Below are positions 33,032 to 41,056 of a stretch of DNA of 64,000 nucleotides, in pieces (within the stretch, counting starts at the first letter, position 1; the number at the start of each line of letters is the position of its first letter). Origin of the DNA: JADKAV01 sp963818505 (lineage in GTDB: Bacteria > Actinomycetota > Actinomycetes > S36-B12 > UBA10799); contig CAWFSJ010000002.1 in NCBI GenBank assembly GCA_963818505.1, positions 39,367-103,366 on the forward strand. Direction: 5' to 3'. The notes beneath the pieces were generated by a model. That model ran no database searches, was not told where the DNA came from, and saw nothing but the letters and a program-made list of their open reading frames with translations. A program made the position numbers and the translations under genes.

Positions 33032-34236
33032 GGTTTGACTCCATTCCCGCGGCCATTGAGGCGATCAGGGCCGGACAGGCCGTGGTCGTCGTCGATGATG
33101 AGGATCGGGAGAACGAGGGCGACCTGGTGTTCGCCGCGTCGAAGGCCACGCCCGCTCTGGCCGGTTTCATGATCCGCCACACCAGCGGGGTCATTTGCGT
33201 TTCGATGCGCGGCGAGGAGCTCGACCGGCTGCATCTGCCCCCGATGACGATGATCAACGAGGATCGCAAAGGGACCGCATATGCGGTGAGTGTGGACGCC
33301 CGCGACGGGATCTCTACCGGTATCTCCGCGGCCGACCGTGCCAAGACGATCAGGACGCTGGTCGACTCGGCGACCGAGCCCTGGGAGATCACCCGTCCGG
33401 GTCACGTGTTCCCGCTGCGGGCGGTGCCTGGCGGTGTCCTGCAACGCGCGGGCCACACCGAGGCGTCGGTCGATCTGGCCGCTCTGGCCGGCTTCACACC
33501 GGCCGGGGTCATCTGCGAACTGGTCAACGACGACGGATCCATGATGCGCGCCCCGGAGTGCCGGGCGTTCGCAGATGAGCACGACCTGTTGATGATCTCC
33601 ATCGCGGATCTCATAGCGCACATCCGGCACACCCAGACGCAGATCGAACGCGTCGCGGAGACGTTGATCCCCACCGAGGTGGCCGATTTCCGCGGGATCG
33701 GGTACCGCAGCCTCGTCGAGCCGACCGAGCACCTCGCCCTTGTGCTCGGTGACATCGGCGATGGGGAGGATCTGCTGGTTAGGGTGCACTCAGAGTGCCT
33801 CACCGGTGATGTCTTCGGGTCGCTTCGCTGCGATTGCGGCCCGCAACTGGACGCGGCGCTGCGTGCGGTTGCTGCCGAGGGTCGCGGCATCATCTTGTAC
33901 GTCAAGGGCCACGAGGGCCGGGGCATCGGTTTGTTGAGCAAGCTGCAGGCCTACCAGTTGCAGGACAGCGGCGCCGACACGGTGGAGGCGAATCTGGCCC
34001 TCGGGCTTCCGGCGGATGCGCGCGACTACGGAACCGGAGCCCAGATCCTGGCCGACCTCGGCGTCAAGTCCATGCGGCTGCTGACGAACAACCCGGCCAA
34101 ACGCGCGGGTCTGGACGGCTTCGGCATCGTGATCAAGGAGCGCGTCCCGTTGTCGATCGCCTCCAACCCGCACAACGAGCGCTACTTGGCGACCAAGGCC
34201 ACGTTGATGGGACACGAGTACGAGGAGCAGTCATGA
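33028..34236 (+). CDS. ribBA: Bifunctional DHBP synthase / GTP cyclohydrolase II
   Basis: Makes both starting units of riboflavin: dihydroxybutanone phosphate (residues 1 to about 200) and the GTP-derived pyrimidine (about 205-402). DHBP synthase motifs are DDEDRENEGDLVFAA and RAGHTEASVDLA. GTP cyclohydrolase II shows the zinc cysteines in HSECLTGDVFGSLRCDCGPQ and the catalytic GHEGRGIGL. One small departure from common sequences is PLRAVPGG where PLRARDGG is more usual. It overlaps its neighbours by 4 nt on both sides. Confidence 0.97.
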   Translation: MRFDSIPAAIEAIRAGQAVVVVDDEDRENEGDLVFAASKATPALAGFMIRHTSGVICVSMRGEELDRLHLPPMTMINEDRKGTAYAVSVDARDGISTGISAADRAKTIRTLVDSATEPWEITRPGHVFPLRAVPGGVLQRAGHTEASVDLAALAGFTPAGVICELVNDDGSMMRAPECRAFADEHDLLMISIADLIAHIRHTQTQIERVAETLIPTEVADFRGIGYRSLVEPTEHLALVLGDIGDGEDLLVRVHSECLTGDVFGSLRCDCGPQLDAALRAVAAEGRGIILYVKGHEGRGIGLLSKLQAYQLQDSGADTVEANLALGLPADARDYGTGAQILADLGVKSMRLLTNNPAKRAGLDGFGIVIKERVPLSIASNPHNERYLATKATLMGHEYEEQS

Positions 34237-34700
34237 GTGGGCAGGGCAGGGCCGAGCACGCAGAGGTCAGCGCGGCCGGCGTGCGGGTCGCGGTCGTGGC
34301 GGCCAGTTGGCACGACGAGGTGATGGATGGGCTGTTGGCCGGCACCCGCGCGTACCTCGGTGAGGTTGGGGCAGAGGTCGACGAACACCGGGTCCCGGGC
34401 TCCTTCGAGATCCCGGTGGTTGCCGCCCGTTTGGCACGCTCACACGACGTCGTCGTCGCCCTCGGGGTGATCATCCGCGGGGGAACGCCGCACTTCGAGT
34501 ACGTGTGCAGCGCCGTCACCGACGGGTTGGGTCGAGTCGCCCTGGACACCGGCACCCCGATCGGTTTCGGCATCCTGACCTGCGACACCCTCGCCCAAGC
34601 CTTGGACCGCGCCGGTGGCCCGGGGTCCAGCGAGGACAAGGGCCGAGAGGCCGCTTCGGCAGCGGTGGAGACCTGGGTCGTGCTGCAGGGTCTGGCCTGA
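34233..34700 (+). CDS. ribH: 6,7-dimethyl-8-ribityllumazine synthase
   Basis: Condenses the two riboflavin precursors to lumazine. A 155-aa capsid-forming enzyme with RVAVVAASWHDEVM, VPGSFEIPVVAARLA and the phosphate/His motif GVIIRGGTPHFEYVC. The region GILTCDTLAQALDRAG fits the C-terminal helix region, with CDT where most relatives have a Glu-Asn/Thr-Asp pair. ATG 34233 overlaps the ribBA stop. Last gene of the rib operon. Confidence 0.95.
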   Translation: MSGQGRAEHAEVSAAGVRVAVVAASWHDEVMDGLLAGTRAYLGEVGAEVDEHRVPGSFEIPVVAARLARSHDVVVALGVIIRGGTPHFEYVCSAVTDGLGRVALDTGTPIGFGILTCDTLAQALDRAGGPGSSEDKGREAASAAVETWVVLQGLA

Positions 34701-34935
34701 CTCGCGGCCGTGCGGACACGCCAGACTGTCTTTGCCACTTCGCAACAATCGCGGCGGCGTCCGGGCGGCAGAAAGTGCGCCCGATGAGGGCCGGTTTGTG
34801 ACTTGACGAGCGGTCGTTGCGTGATCTGGCGACGGTAATCTGAAGGTGGTTCACCAGGGTCGTGGCCACCGGATGGCATTTGCCGTCGAGCAGTGTCGTG
34901 GCGACCACCCTCCTGGGGGGAGAGGAAGGGTAGCC
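34701..34935. other. Spacer between ribH and the first propeller-like gene
   Basis: No gene in 235 nt. A possible -10 (TAATCT, 34836-34841) lies about 95 nt before the next start, giving a leader that ends in a purine-rich ribosome site (GGGGGGAGAGGAAGGG). The stretch CACTTCGCAACAATCGCGG is the reverse complement of a core (TTGCGAAGT) found in hairpins near 54853 and 63930. Confidence 0.5.
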
Positions 34936-36159
34936 ATGAGAATCAAGCACGGATGGATCAGCGCGGCATGCGTGTCAGTGGCATGCGTAGCCTTGGCGGC
35001 GCCCCAAGCGCTCGCCGCCAGCACTTGGGGTCCGCCACAGGCGGTGAGCCCCCAGTTCGGACGGGCGTTGCAGGTTTCTGACGACGGGCAAGTGATGGCC
35101 TGGATCCGCACGAACAGGGCCACTATTGGCGTGCCCAACGGGCCGGTGCTCACCGCGACCTACCGGGGAGTCAAGAAGGGGTGGTCGGAGGCCGCCCAAA
35201 TGCCGGGAACAGCCGAGACCACAGGGCTCCAACTGAGCGCGGATGGTAGGTCGGCTCTGATCGTCTCCGAGGTTGGCTTAGGGATTGCTAAGGCGCAGGG
35301 CGCTGACGGATGGTCGGCTCCGACGGTGCTGTCCACCGAAACCAAGGTGCTGTTTGCGCAGATGTCTTCAGATGCGCAGACCGTGGTCTGGGTCAATGAG
35401 ACCTACGTCCCGGCGCCGCCGAATCCCTACGGGTATCCACAGCCGTCGGTGCCCGTGCGGACCCTGAAGAGTCGCACTGTTGAGCGCGATGGGCAGTGGG
35501 GGGCCGAAACGGTGGTGGGGCAGATGGATCCTGCCTCCTACCTCTACGGAGCATCGCAGGCTGCTTTGTCCGCCGACGGCAAGACCGTGGTGTGGCTGAC
35601 TGCGGGGAAGTCCCTGGTCGCAGCACTCAGAGGTGATTCGAGCACGTGGTCACCGCCAGAGGTGATCAGGACGTATGGGGGAAGCCCGGAGTACTTCACC
35701 CTACGGGTCTCGGCCAATGGGCAACGGCTGGTGTGGTCGCGTGCTTCGGTCGACGGGATCTTCACCGCTACCCGCTCGGGGTCGAACTGGTCCCCGGTCG
35801 ACAACGTGACAGTGGACTCGGTGGATGGTTTCGCTCTTTCCCCAAATGCCAATAGCGTTGCCTGGGGGGCGGAGAACGGCAAGATCAAGATCGTGTCGTT
35901 GATCAATGGGCAATGGCGGTCGGTCGCCTCGATCGGTTCGGGCCGCGCATTGTCCCCGAATGTCATGCTCGGCAAGAAGACCGTGGCCTGGATCAACGGG
36001 GCTGACGATGTACTGAGGTCCGCGACATTGAAATCCGGCACCTGGAGCCGGGCGGGCACCGTCTCAAAGGGGGCTTTCGAAGCAGTCCTGTCCAAGGACG
36101 GGAAGACGTTGGGCTGGTCGCAGACCTCGAAGATGCGGATTCTGAGTTCGAAGCGCTAG
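34936..36159 (+). CDS. Secreted propeller-like repeat protein, paralogue 1
   Basis: A 407-aa exported protein of unknown function. The signal peptide is about residues 1-27 (HGWISAACVSVACVALAAP, QALA). After it, a unit of about 50 residues recurs, marked by LSADGRSALIV, MSSDAQTVVWV, LSADGKTVVWL, VSANGQRLVWS, LSPNANSVAWG and LSKDGKTLGWS. This spacing and the V-A/V-W-x ends suggest a beta-propeller of six or seven blades. It has no catalytic motif. The next gene is a paralogue (both start TWGPPQA after the signal). The pair sits between ribH and hisE. Confidence 0.8.
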   Translation: MRIKHGWISAACVSVACVALAAPQALAASTWGPPQAVSPQFGRALQVSDDGQVMAWIRTNRATIGVPNGPVLTATYRGVKKGWSEAAQMPGTAETTGLQLSADGRSALIVSEVGLGIAKAQGADGWSAPTVLSTETKVLFAQMSSDAQTVVWVNETYVPAPPNPYGYPQPSVPVRTLKSRTVERDGQWGAETVVGQMDPASYLYGASQAALSADGKTVVWLTAGKSLVAALRGDSSTWSPPEVIRTYGGSPEYFTLRVSANGQRLVWSRASVDGIFTATRSGSNWSPVDNVTVDSVDGFALSPNANSVAWGAENGKIKIVSLINGQWRSVASIGSGRALSPNVMLGKKTVAWINGADDVLRSATLKSGTWSRAGTVSKGAFEAVLSKDGKTLGWSQTSKMRILSSKR

Positions 36160-36204
36160 GCGGTGCTCGGACGCTGACCTGGCGGGTCGCTACGAGTACA
36201 GGCG

Positions 36205-36210
36205 TACGCT
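36205..36210 (+). promoter_or_regulatory. Possible -10 box of propeller-like paralogue 2
   Basis: TACGCT fits TANNNT, 44 nt before ATG 36254, leaving a leader with GGGAGG (36242-36247). The hexamer is the same as the -10 boxes of hisE and the kinase-like gene at 41057. Confidence 0.4.
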
Positions 36211-36253
36211 GGAAATGGGCGGATCCGGACTCGTCCGGGTTGGGAGGATCACC

Positions 36254-37390
36254 ATGCGAATCCATGATCGTTTCCTGATCAGCGCAGCAGTTGTCGGCGT
36301 GATCTTCGCCGGAGCCACGCCGGCACAAGCCGGGGTTACATGGGGTCCACCGCAGGCCATCAGTCCCACCGTCGGCCGCTCGATCCAGTTGTCGGAGTAC
36401 GGCGACGGGGCTGCGTGGATCACCGCCTCGGGGGCGGTCCGGACTTCGCGCTACCTTCCGTCGGGCGTGGGCTGGACGACCCCGAAGGTGATCCCGATGA
36501 CGACCGGCGTCAAGGCGGTCCACTTGAGCGCGAACGGGGCAAGCGCACTCATCGAGGTCCCAGGCACTGGTCTGCTGCTCGCTCAACGCGCGGGATTCGT
36601 GTGGAACAGCCCTCAGACGCTGGTCAGCGGCGCCCAATTGACCGGTGCGCAGATGTCCAGGGACGCGCGCGTCGTGACGTGGGTCGACTGGTCGGGCATC
36701 ACAGCCAAGGTCCGCTCGGTCGTCCAGGCAGAGGATGGCACCTGGTCGGCCCCGGTGACGCTCGGCACTGTTCTCCCAGGACCGGTGTCCCAAGCACGTC
36801 CGCCGATGGTGCTCTCGCGCAATGGCAGCACGGTGGTGTGGCTCGACGAGACCGCTGAACTGCACTCAGCGCGGCTGCTCAGTGGGGTGTGGCAGGCGCC
36901 CGACACCATCGCACAACTGAGCCCCGCCGGATTGGAGCAGTTGGCTGTGGAGCGCGACGGCAACGACGTGGTGTGGATGGTTGCCGGCGACGACACGCTC
37001 TACTTCTGCGAATACGAGGCAGGTTGGAAGCCCGCCGAGGTGCTGACATCTGCTGATCCGTCCGTCGTCGCGGTGGCACCCAACGCCAGGGTCATCGGCT
37101 TCATCGATGAGGCGGGCTACTTCGACCTCATGTCCCGCACAGCGACAGGCTGGGCGACTCCGGTCCACCGCCGGCTCGTCGGCAAGGTCCAGATCGCCGC
37201 GGCCAACTCAGCGGTCGCCACAACCCAGAAGCGCAACGGCCGGTCGGTGCTGCGCGTGTACGCACTGTCCAGAGGGCTGTGGCAGCCGGCGGTCAAACTG
37301 TCGTCCAAGGCGAAGCGCCCCGCAATCTCGTCCGATGGCAACACCGTGGCGTGGGTTTCCGGCACGCGCATCTACGCGGCGAAGCGCTGA
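36254..37390 (+). CDS. Secreted propeller-like repeat protein, paralogue 2
   Basis: A 378-aa exported protein related to its upstream neighbour. ATG 36254 has GGGAGG 6 nt upstream and starts a signal peptide ending TPAQA. The mature part begins GVTWGPPQAISPTVGRSIQL, matching TWGPPQAVSPQFGRALQV of paralogue 1. Repeat units include LSANGASALIE, MSRDARVVTWV, LSRNGSTVVWL, VERDGNDVVWM and ISSDGNTVAWV. Both end in a short basic tail (SSKR, AAKR). Function is unknown; extracellular binding is plausible. hisE begins 43 nt after its stop with its own promoter. Confidence 0.8.
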   Translation: MRIHDRFLISAAVVGVIFAGATPAQAGVTWGPPQAISPTVGRSIQLSEYGDGAAWITASGAVRTSRYLPSGVGWTTPKVIPMTTGVKAVHLSANGASALIEVPGTGLLLAQRAGFVWNSPQTLVSGAQLTGAQMSRDARVVTWVDWSGITAKVRSVVQAEDGTWSAPVTLGTVLPGPVSQARPPMVLSRNGSTVVWLDETAELHSARLLSGVWQAPDTIAQLSPAGLEQLAVERDGNDVVWMVAGDDTLYFCEYEAGWKPAEVLTSADPSVVAVAPNARVIGFIDEAGYFDLMSRTATGWATPVHRRLVGKVQIAAANSAVATTQKRNGRSVLRVYALSRGLWQPAVKLSSKAKRPAISSDGNTVAWVSGTRIYAAKR

Positions 37391-37420
37391 CGTCCGCGCA
37401 GGCGGGTTCCGGGGGCCAAC

Positions 37421-37426
37421 TACGCT
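37421..37426 (+). promoter_or_regulatory. -10 box of hisE, leaderless-type
   Basis: TACGCT exactly 7 nt before GTG 37434. No ribosome binding site fits, so leaderless transcription of hisE-hisG is likely. Confidence 0.55.
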
Positions 37427-37433
37427 GGAAGGC

Positions 37434-37697
37434 GTGAAGTCCTTCGATCGACTCTGGGATGAGTTGTCGGAGCGCGTGGCCACCGAGGACCCGCACTCCG
37501 GAACCGTCCGTCTTGTCAACTCCGGCGTCCACGAGATCGGCAAGAAACTCGTGGAAGAGGCGGCCGAGTCCTGGATGGCGGCCGAGCATGAATCCCGCGA
37601 GCGTGCGGTCGAAGAGCTGAGCCAGTTGGTGTACCACGTGCAGGTGATGATGCTGGCCCTCGGCATCAGCCGCGAGCAGTTGGAGCGGTATCTGTGA
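37434..37697 (+). CDS. hisE: Phosphoribosyl-ATP pyrophosphohydrolase
   Basis: Second step of histidine synthesis; MazG-like helical protein of 87 aa. Conserved parts are VNSGVHEIGKKLVEEAAESW with the metal-binding Glu residues, and ERAVEELSQLVYHVQVMML. GTG 37434 gives the family start KSFDRLWDEL; the longer in-frame reading from 37107 belongs to the preceding gene's other frame. It overlaps hisG by 4 nt. Confidence 0.95.
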   Translation: MKSFDRLWDELSERVATEDPHSGTVRLVNSGVHEIGKKLVEEAAESWMAAEHESRERAVEELSQLVYHVQVMMLALGISREQLERYL

Positions 37698-38530
37698 CGT
37701 TGAAGGTGGCTGTGCCCAATAAGGGCCAGTTGGGTGAACCCGCTCGCCAGATGCTGCGTGAGGCGGGCTACTTGCGCTCTGCCGGGCAGAAGGAACTGAT
37801 GGTCCACGACCCGGACAACAACGTGGACTTCTTCTTCCTGCGTCCCAAGGACATCGCAACCTACGTGGGTCAGGGGATCCTGGATCTCGGGATCACCGGC
37901 CGCGACATGCTCGTGGATTCGAACGCTCCGGTCACTGAAGTGATCGAGCTCGGTTTCGGTCACTCGACGTTCCGGCTGGCCGCTCCGTCCGGCGTCACGT
38001 CGGTGGCGGGTAAGCGCATCGCCACGTCGTACCCGGGGCTGCTGGCCGACTGGCTCCAGCGGTCCGGAACCGAGGCCACGATGGTGCGCCTCGACGGCGC
38101 GGTGGAGAACGCTGTCGGGCTCGGGGTGGCTGACGCTGTGGCCGATGTCGTCGACACCGGCAACACCTTGCGTCAAGCCGGGCTCGAGGTCGTCGGTGAA
38201 CCACTGCTGCGCAGCCAGGCCCTACTGGTGCGCCCCTCGCACACCGAACTGAACGGAGCGGAAGGCACGTTCATCCGGCGTCTGCAGGGGGTGATCGTGG
38301 CCCGCGCCTACGTGATGGTGGAGTACGACATCTCCGAGGATCTGCTGGAGGCTGCATCGGCCATCACCCCGGGCCTTGAGTCCCCGACGGTCTCGCCGCT
38401 GAAGGAACCGGGCTGGGTCGCGGTGCGCGCCATGGTCGAGCGTGCCCGCGTCCACCAGGTCATGGACGACCTCTTCGAACTCGGTGGCCGCGCGATTCTT
38501 GTTACAGACATCCACGCCTGCCGGCTATGA
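37694..38530 (+). CDS. hisG: ATP phosphoribosyltransferase, long form
   Basis: First and feedback-controlled step of histidine synthesis. A 278-aa long-form HisG: catalytic part with VAVPNKGQLGEPARQML, DLGITGRDML and the PRPP motif VADVVDTGNTLRQAGLEV, and the C-terminal histidine-binding domain (PTVSPLKEPGWVAVRAMVER). With this domain no HisZ is needed. The start GTG overlaps hisE and its stop overlaps the carboxyltransferase gene by 4 nt. Confidence 0.96.
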   Translation: MTLKVAVPNKGQLGEPARQMLREAGYLRSAGQKELMVHDPDNNVDFFFLRPKDIATYVGQGILDLGITGRDMLVDSNAPVTEVIELGFGHSTFRLAAPSGVTSVAGKRIATSYPGLLADWLQRSGTEATMVRLDGAVENAVGLGVADAVADVVDTGNTLRQAGLEVVGEPLLRSQALLVRPSHTELNGAEGTFIRRLQGVIVARAYVMVEYDISEDLLEAASAITPGLESPTVSPLKEPGWVAVRAMVERARVHQVMDDLFELGGRAILVTDIHACRL

Positions 38531-39885
38531 CAAGCCTGGCCGAGACGCTTGAGGCGCTGCTGGACCCCGGGTCGGTGGACCCGATCGCCGTCGCGCTGCG
38601 ACCCGCCTCGGGCGAGTACGCCGCCACCCTGGAGCGGGCAGCACAACGTAGTGGTGTGGACGAGTCGGTGCAGATCATGCTGGCAGCAGTGGACGGTCAT
38701 CGGGTGCTCGTCATCGCCAGTGAGTTCGACTTCCTCGCCGGTTCTGTGGGTCATTCCGCGGCCGATCGGGTGGTCGAGGGATACCGGCGTGCGACCGCGG
38801 AACGCCTGCCCGTGATTACGTTGCCGACCTCCGGCGGAACGCGGATGCAAGAGGGCACGGGCGCGTTCTTCCGGATGACCGAAATCGCGCGCGCTGCACA
38901 CGAGCACCTCGCCTCGGGGGCAGTGCGGATCGGATGGCTTCGCAACCCGACCACCGGCGGTGTCAAGGCGACATGGGGGTCGTACGCGGACATCACCGCG
39001 GGGGAGCCTGGGGCGCTGCTGGGTTTCCTGGGTCCGAAGGTCTTCGAGGCGCTGCACGACGAGGCTTTCCCACCGGTTCAGACCGCGGAGAACCTGGCGC
39101 GGGTGGGTGTGATCGACGCGGTCATCGCGTTGGAGGATCTGCGCCCATGGGTGACCCGGATCCTCTCGGTCACTAACGGCGTCGACACGCCAGAGCCGAT
39201 CGGCGCTCCATCGCCCGCCGCCGAGGTCGACGCCTGGGACGCGATCACCTTGACGCGGGACGCGGGACGCCCCGGCCCGGAGGCGGTGCTCGACCTGCTC
39301 ACCGAGCGCACGGAACTGCACGGCACCCACACCGGTGAGACAGGTACGGGAGTGCGGGTCATGTTGGGCCGCCTGCGTGGGCACCGCGCCGTGGTCGTGG
39401 CGCAGTCACGACGACCGGTGTCGCCGCAGGATCTACGGCTCGCGCAACGAGGTCTGCGGCTGGCTGAACGACTGGGCCTGCCGCTTGCGACGATCGTCGA
39501 CACACCCGGTGGCGAGTTGTCGGGCACGGCCGAGGAGGCCGCGATGGCCGGCGAGATCGCAAGGACTTTGCAGATGCTGACCGGCCTGACCGTCCCGACG
39601 GTGTCCTGCGTGATGGGACAGGGCTGCGGCGGGGCCGCGTTGGCCCTGATCGCCGCGCACACTGTGATCTGCATGGAAAACGGCTGGGTGTCGCCGTTAC
39701 CTCCCGAGGGGGCCTCGGTCATCAGTCATCGCACCACGGACCGCGCCGCGGAGATGTCGCGGTCGCAGGGCGTCACGGCGATGGCGCTACACGAGGCCGG
39801 CGTGGTTGACGTCGTGGCGGGGGAGGGTTCGGACCTGCCCTCAGCGGTTGCCGACGCGATCGCCCGGGAGTTGGGCCACCGATGA
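38527..39885 (+). CDS. Acyl-CoA carboxylase carboxyltransferase, fused beta and alpha type
   Basis: A 452-aa protein combining an AccD-like half and an AccA-like half. The first half has SGGTRMQEGTGAFFRMTEI and ADITAGEPGALLGFLGPKVF. The second has DTPGGELSGTAEEAAMAGEI, CVMGQGCGGAALALIAAH and SPLPPEGASVISHR. The Cys4 zinc finger of ordinary AccD is absent. It resembles mycobacterial AccD3-type proteins. It should transfer carboxyl groups from biotin to an acyl-CoA, but no biotin carboxylase or carrier gene is near. ATG overlaps the hisG stop, so it is translated with the his genes. Confidence 0.85.
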   Translation: MTSLAETLEALLDPGSVDPIAVALRPASGEYAATLERAAQRSGVDESVQIMLAAVDGHRVLVIASEFDFLAGSVGHSAADRVVEGYRRATAERLPVITLPTSGGTRMQEGTGAFFRMTEIARAAHEHLASGAVRIGWLRNPTTGGVKATWGSYADITAGEPGALLGFLGPKVFEALHDEAFPPVQTAENLARVGVIDAVIALEDLRPWVTRILSVTNGVDTPEPIGAPSPAAEVDAWDAITLTRDAGRPGPEAVLDLLTERTELHGTHTGETGTGVRVMLGRLRGHRAVVVAQSRRPVSPQDLRLAQRGLRLAERLGLPLATIVDTPGGELSGTAEEAAMAGEIARTLQMLTGLTVPTVSCVMGQGCGGAALALIAAHTVICMENGWVSPLPPEGASVISHRTTDRAAEMSRSQGVTAMALHEAGVVDVVAGEGSDLPSAVADAIARELGHR

Positions 39886-40559
39886 CCGATTTCGAAGGTG
39901 CCGACGTGCTCATCACCCGCTTCCAGGGGGACATCGGGGAAGCTGACCCGCGACTTCGGGCCCTGATGGCCGAGCCCCGCGACTTCACGGCACAACGCGC
40001 GATTGTGGATCGTCTACTGGATGGTCGGCTGCTGATTCCAGTCGTCGCCAATCTCGAAGAGCTCGATGAGCACGGCGGCGACAAGCACAGCCACATGGCT
40101 ACCGTGACCATCACCGATGACGCCGGTCACAAAGCTCTGGTCTGCTTCACCGGCGTTGATTCGGTCAAGGCGTGGCGCGAGGACGCCCGCCCCATCCCCG
40201 TGGCCGGCATCGAGGCGGCGCAGGCCGCACTTCAGGACGACTGCGACGCCCTTCTGATCGACATGGGCGGGCCGGTGCGCTTCGCGTTGTCGGGTACGGG
40301 CCTGTGGGCGCTGGCCGCCGGGTCGCCGTGGCGGCACCCGCTTGACGAACCCGAGGTGGTTGCGGCCCTTGACTCCGCGCTGGCTGAGAGCGGTCTGGAC
40401 GGCCGGTTCGAGGCTGACGACAGTTCGATCGACGGCGTCGCGCTGGTTCTGGCCTCACCCGATCTGGCTCGTGCCCAGGCGTTGGCCGGGGTTCTGGCCG
40501 GGATCCCTGCGGTGCAGGCCAGAGTCAGCCGGCTGGAGATGCGACTACAGGACCGGTGA
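39882..40559 (+). CDS. SseB-family protein
   Basis: A 225-aa protein with an SseB-type N-terminal domain: RLLDGRLLIPVVANLEELDE and ALVCFTGVDSVKAWREDARP are the recognisable segments. No enzyme motif is visible and no signal peptide, so it is probably cytoplasmic. The C-terminal third (about 150-225) is Ala-rich and helical. It overlaps the upstream gene by 4 nt and its last 35 nt lie opposite the end of the DUF1844 gene. Function unknown. Confidence 0.75.
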   Translation: MTDFEGADVLITRFQGDIGEADPRLRALMAEPRDFTAQRAIVDRLLDGRLLIPVVANLEELDEHGGDKHSHMATVTITDDAGHKALVCFTGVDSVKAWREDARPIPVAGIEAAQAALQDDCDALLIDMGGPVRFALSGTGLWALAAGSPWRHPLDEPEVVAALDSALAESGLDGRFEADDSSIDGVALVLASPDLARAQALAGVLAGIPAVQARVSRLEMRLQDR

Positions 40560-40866
40560 GCTTCTCACCCGGACCCTTGCCGGGCGCATCCGGGACGATC
40601 GAGGCCTCGCGGAACGCCAACTGCAGTGATCGCAGCCCGTCGCGGAGCGGCTTTGCGTGGAAGGTCCCGATGTAGGGTGTGGCTGCCACCAGCAACCCGG
40701 CCAGCGACTCGATGAGGGTGCGGGCCTCGTCGAGGTCCATCTCGTCGGGGTCCTCCCCGAGCCCGCATTTCACCGCCGCCGCGGTCATCAGGTGCACCGC
40801 GACTGTCGAGACGACCTCGACGGCGGGAACCTCGGCGATGTCGCGTTCTGCGGCGGTTGTGTCCAT
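40525..40866 (-). CDS. DUF1844 family protein
   Basis: A 113-aa protein. The core ERDIAEVPAVEVVSTVAVHL, MTAAAVKCGLGEDPDEMDLD and EARTLIESLAGLLVA is that of the DUF1844 family, which in actinobacteria is commonly found near infC, as here (5 kb away). It probably forms a helical bundle. Start at 40866 gives MDTTAAERD; ATG at 40878, four codons upstream, is also possible. The C-terminus overlaps the end of the convergent SseB gene by 35 nt. Function unknown. Confidence 0.8.
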   Translation of the reverse strand: MDTTAAERDIAEVPAVEVVSTVAVHLMTAAAVKCGLGEDPDEMDLDEARTLIESLAGLLVAATPYIGTFHAKPLRDGLRSLQLAFREASIVPDAPGKGPGEKLTGPVVASPAG

Positions 40867-41043
40867 GATCCCCAGCATCGCACGGGCCCGGTTGTCCGAA
40901 TTTGCAGGCTCATCGCGGCGATCGCCCGCAACCATGATCCAGACACCGTCTGGGCGTGCCCGCGCTTGATGTGGGCAAGGATTCGTAGGTGAGGGCGACA
41001 GATGTTTGCCCAAACCCGCGAAGCGGACCGATTCGAACTGGCC

Positions 41044-41049
41044 TACGCT
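41044..41049 (+). promoter_or_regulatory. -10 box of the kinase-like gene, leaderless-type
   Basis: TACGCT exactly 7 nt before ATG 41057, the same arrangement as hisE. It supports the inner start. Confidence 0.55.
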
Positions 41050-41056
41050 GCCAGTC

